This document shows positions 62,295 through 64,000 of a stretch of 64,000 bases of DNA, piece by piece. Origin of the DNA: an uncultured Oleispira sp. GTDB taxonomy: Bacteria; Pseudomonadota; Gammaproteobacteria; Pseudomonadales; Oceanobacteraceae. Positions within the stretch are counted from its first letter, which is position 1. Each line of letters begins with the position of its first letter. The notes under the pieces are model-generated. The model made no database searches. It worked only from the letters and a program-made list of their open reading frames with translations, and was not told the DNA's origin. A program made the position numbers and the translations under genes. Location of the stretch: contig CAJXUD010000009.1 of the NCBI GenBank assembly GCA_913061415.1, positions 106,663 to 170,662 on the forward strand, read 5' to 3'.

Positions 62295-63287
62295 TTAGGC
62301 CTCCTTAGTTTGATCATTGGCGAGTTTATTATCGTCTTGCACCAAGTTAACAAACAGTTCTTCCAAACGATTTGCCTTACTTCTCATACTCAATACTTGG
62401 ACATTTGCAGCCGACAAGGCGCTAAACACATCATTCAACCCCTGCCCTTTCTCTACTGTAATTTCTATATGATCGGCATCAATTTGAACTAACTTATAGC
62501 CTTGAAGACTAGAGCTTTGAAGATCAGAGCTTTGAAGGTTATTTCCCTCAAGCTGGGGCAACACATTGGCACCACCATCAACATCCAATACAAACGTTTC
62601 TGTTTTCAACTGGCTTAGCAATGCTTTAACACTGGTGTTCGTCACGATCTCACCATTATTAATAATGGCAATATTTTTACACAACTGCTCAGCTTCTTCC
62701 AAATAGTGCGTGGTTAAAATAATCGTCGTGCCTTCTTCGTTGAGTTTTTTCATAAACTCCCACATAGAACGACGTAGCTCGATATCAACCCCTGCTGTAG
62801 GCTCATCCAGAATAAGAATTTTTGGCTTATGAATCAAAGCACGCGCAATCATCAAACGACGTTTCATACCACCAGACAACATGCGCGAGATCTCATTGCG
62901 CTTGTCCCACAAGTCCAAGGCGCGCAACAGCATTTCAGCATGTTCAGCAACCTGCCTACCCGTTAAGCCGTAGTAGCCAGCCTGGGTGATAACAATGTCG
63001 TAAACTTTTTCAAACTGATTAAAGTTAAACTCTTGCGGAACAACACCTAAGCATTGCTTGGCGGCAAACGTATCGGTCACTAAATCGTGCCCCATAATAG
63101 ATACACGGCCCGATGTTTTTTGCACTAATGAAGAGACAATACCTAGCGTTGTCGACTTACCCGCTCCATTTGGCCCAAGCAAGGCAAAGAAATCTCCCTG
63201 TTCAACAGTTAAATCAATTCCTTTTAACGCTTTAAAGCCATTTCCATAGACTTTCTCTAGCCCTTGGATGGATAATGCAGCAGTCAT
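62295..63287 (-). CDS. ABC transporter ATP-binding protein (YadG-like)
   Basis: A 330-aa ATPase. Walker A GPNGAGKST (about 38-46), signature LSGGMKRRL (about 136-144), Walker B ILILDEPTAGVD, and the switch histidine in LTTHYLEEAEQL. The C-terminal extension after about residue 225 includes a short Ser/Leu/Gln-rich stretch (SSDLQSSSLQG) from a 15-bp tandem repeat. It forms a two-gene operon with the permease, which begins immediately after its stop. Confidence 0.94.
   Translation of the reverse strand: MTAALSIQGLEKVYGNGFKALKGIDLTVEQGDFFALLGPNGAGKSTTLGIVSSLVQKTSGRVSIMGHDLVTDTFAAKQCLGVVPQEFNFNQFEKVYDIVITQAGYYGLTGRQVAEHAEMLLRALDLWDKRNEISRMLSGGMKRRLMIARALIHKPKILILDEPTAGVDIELRRSMWEFMKKLNEEGTTIILTTHYLEEAEQLCKNIAIINNGEIVTNTSVKALLSQLKTETFVLDVDGGANVLPQLEGNNLQSSDLQSSSLQGYKLVQIDADHIEITVEKGQGLNDVFSALSAANVQVLSMRSKANRLEELFVNLVQDDNKLANDQTKEA
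62496..62540. repeat. Three 15-bp tandem units inside the ABC ATPase gene
   Basis: Units 62496-62510, 62511-62525 and 62526-62540 share gctttgaag (the first gccttgaag). They are in frame and give the variable Leu-Gln-Ser-Ser linker in the C-terminal extension. Confidence 0.78.
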
Positions 63288-63310
63288 ATTAAACCTTTAT
63301 CGATAACCTA

Positions 63311-63346
63311 TTTATTTAGATAGACCCAATTATTTAGATAGAACCA
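63311..63346. repeat. Two 18-bp imperfect tandem units upstream of the PA2817-family gene
   Basis: 63311-63328 and 63329-63346 share ttatttagataga and cca. They lie between the divergent ABC ATPase and PA2817-family start codons, so they may sit inside both promoters. Confidence 0.75.
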
Positions 63347-63360
63347 AAAGAGTAGAAAAA

Positions 63361-63768
63361 ATGAACCAACGGCTCGCCTACCATGTGGAATTATTAAACC
63401 AATTAGCAATACAACTGGCTAAATTGGAACAATCAGATCTAGAGTACAATCAAGAAAATACTATTCTACAACAACTTGGCCAGCTGATAGAGTCTTTAAA
63501 AGAACCTTCTGCGCAACAGTATGATTCAGCAGTCTTCGATGGCCAGCAATGGCTGCATCGTTTTCTAACTCATAACCCAGAATTAGCACCGGCTATTCAC
63601 CGCGATCTTCTATGGTTCTTTGGTGGCGATTGCTTACACTTCATGCCTGATGACGAAATTGAGAAGTATCAATTATTAGACGATGCCATGGCCGAAGCCA
63701 TGTTACGTAATACTCCATTCAACTATACGCTATCACGCGAAGCTATTTTTGGTACTAAAAATAGCTAG
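63361..63768 (+). CDS. PA2817-family protein
   Basis: A 135-aa soluble, largely helical protein. The C-terminal block DLLWFFGGDCLHFMPDDEIEKYQLLDD matches the PA2817 family, which is of unknown function and confined to gammaproteobacteria. No catalytic motif is known for it. The ribosome binding site is weak (gagtaga). It is followed by a terminator at 63821-63856. Confidence 0.88.
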   Translation: MNQRLAYHVELLNQLAIQLAKLEQSDLEYNQENTILQQLGQLIESLKEPSAQQYDSAVFDGQQWLHRFLTHNPELAPAIHRDLLWFFGGDCLHFMPDDEIEKYQLLDDAMAEAMLRNTPFNYTLSREAIFGTKNS

Positions 63769-63820
63769 CTCATTTTTTAATGACTTATTAACGAACCATT
63801 AGTAAGTCATTAACGAAAAT

Positions 63821-63856
63821 AGCCCTGCTTGCTAATCGCTTTGCGGGGCTTTTTTA
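63821..63856 (+). terminator. Intrinsic terminator after the PA2817-family gene
   Basis: agccctgc (63821-63828) pairs with gcggggct (63843-63850, one G-T pair) and is followed by a run of T. A second 9-bp inverted repeat aatgactta/taagtcatt (63779-63787/63803-63811) without T tract lies before it. Confidence 0.82.
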
Positions 63857-63903
63857 TGCGTGTCGTTTCAACAAGAGTTCAAACCTTCCTCAAACGACAG
63901 GCA

Positions 63904-63936
63904 TAAAAAAAGCCGCTTCAGTTACCTGAAACGACT
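63904..63936 (-). terminator. Terminator of the tRNA-Gly transcript
   Basis: agccgcttcag (63911-63921) pairs with ctgaaacgact (63926-63936), with one G-T pair and one mismatch. On the minus strand a run of six to seven T follows (63911-63905). It lies 10 bases past the tRNA end. Confidence 0.8.
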
Positions 63937-63945
63937 TTTAGAATT

Positions 63946-64000
63946 TGGAGCGGAAAAGGAGACTCGAACTCCCGACCCCAACCTTGGCAAGGTTATGCTC
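63946..64000 (-). tRNA. tRNA-Gly (anticodon GCC), 3' part only
   Basis: The minus strand reads from the D-arm end (GAGCATAACC), through the anticodon loop TTGCCAA (anticodon GCC), the variable loop, the T-arm GGGAGTTCGAGTCTCC and the CCA end at 63946-63948. The 5' part lies beyond the window. Confidence 0.93.

Noticed and set aside
62294..62353. Longer ABC permease overlapping the ATPase gene
   Set aside because: ATG 62293 directly follows the ATPase stop and has ggagg at the right distance; the extension is not conserved-looking.

Overview
The window is a 64-kb piece of a bacterial chromosome with moderately low GC. The gene set points to a marine gammaproteobacterium of the Oceanospirillales type: class II ribonucleotide reductase split into NrdJa and NrdJb as in Pseudomonas, long QueF, a PA2817-family protein, DUF349 and DUF2489 proteins, and an ECF sigma/ChrR pair. 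The genus is a guess; Oleispira-, Bermanella- or Thalassolituus-like relatives would fit. No insertion sequence, prophage, integrase or CRISPR array was seen, and genes are densely packed on both strands.

Layout. 0-11.7 kb: end of an EAL protein, a RecQ-family helicase, rimO, sbcB, a lipoprotein hydrolase, a large DUF349 protein, tusA, an MFS transporter and a FrnE-type DsbA protein. 12.0-15.3 kb: a signalling operon (pseudo-receiver, GAF/PAS histidine kinase, response regulator with a degenerate HD output); a probable frameshift splits the first two parts. 15.3-20.2 kb: nitric oxide reductase operon norC-norB-(4Fe-4S membrane protein)-norD behind a class II FNR/Dnr-type promoter. 21-23 kb: a ThDP enzyme. 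23.2-35.4 kb: a photo-oxidative-stress and membrane-lipid region. One arm (minus) carries a flavoprotein, photolyase, desaturase, NTF2-like protein, FAD oxidase, DUF1365 and a Cfa-like methyltransferase. The other arm (plus) carries ECF sigma, ChrR, SDR, DUF2878, an unknown exported protein and DUF3833. 35.4-38 kb: a PP2C phosphatase/Ser-Thr kinase fusion coupled to a formate/nitrite-type channel. 40.9-42.3 kb: norQ and a small membrane protein, away from the other nor genes but with a matching FNR-type promoter. 43-47 kb: pdxH, nrdJb, nrdJa, with NrdR-like boxes. 47-57.8 kb: plsC, a diguanylate cyclase, DUF2489, YceI, murI, folE, cardiolipin synthase, a PF10118 protein, a BASS transporter and a chalcone-isomerase-like/TonB-like fusion. 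58-64 kb: tRNA-Ser(GGA), a YdjA-like nitroreductase, a membrane adenylate/guanylate cyclase, queF, an ABC-2 exporter, a PA2817-family protein and part of tRNA-Gly(GCC).

Two themes connect distant genes. First, low-oxygen/NO physiology: norCB-D, norQ and possibly nrdJ share the same promoter plan, an FNR-family box about 41 bases upstream of the start, and the FNT channel may belong with them. Second, light/singlet-oxygen stress: the ECF-ChrR pair sits next to genes that repair DNA and remodel acyl chains, and an upstream site fits the known ChrR-partner sigma promoter. The Cfa-like methyltransferase beside an FAD oxidase resembles the UfaM/UfaD pair of furan fatty acid synthesis, the most interesting metabolic possibility here.

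A third pattern is structural. At least a dozen short tandem duplications (unit 6-24 bp, mostly 2-4 copies) lie in spacers next to start or stop codons, or in frame inside linkers.
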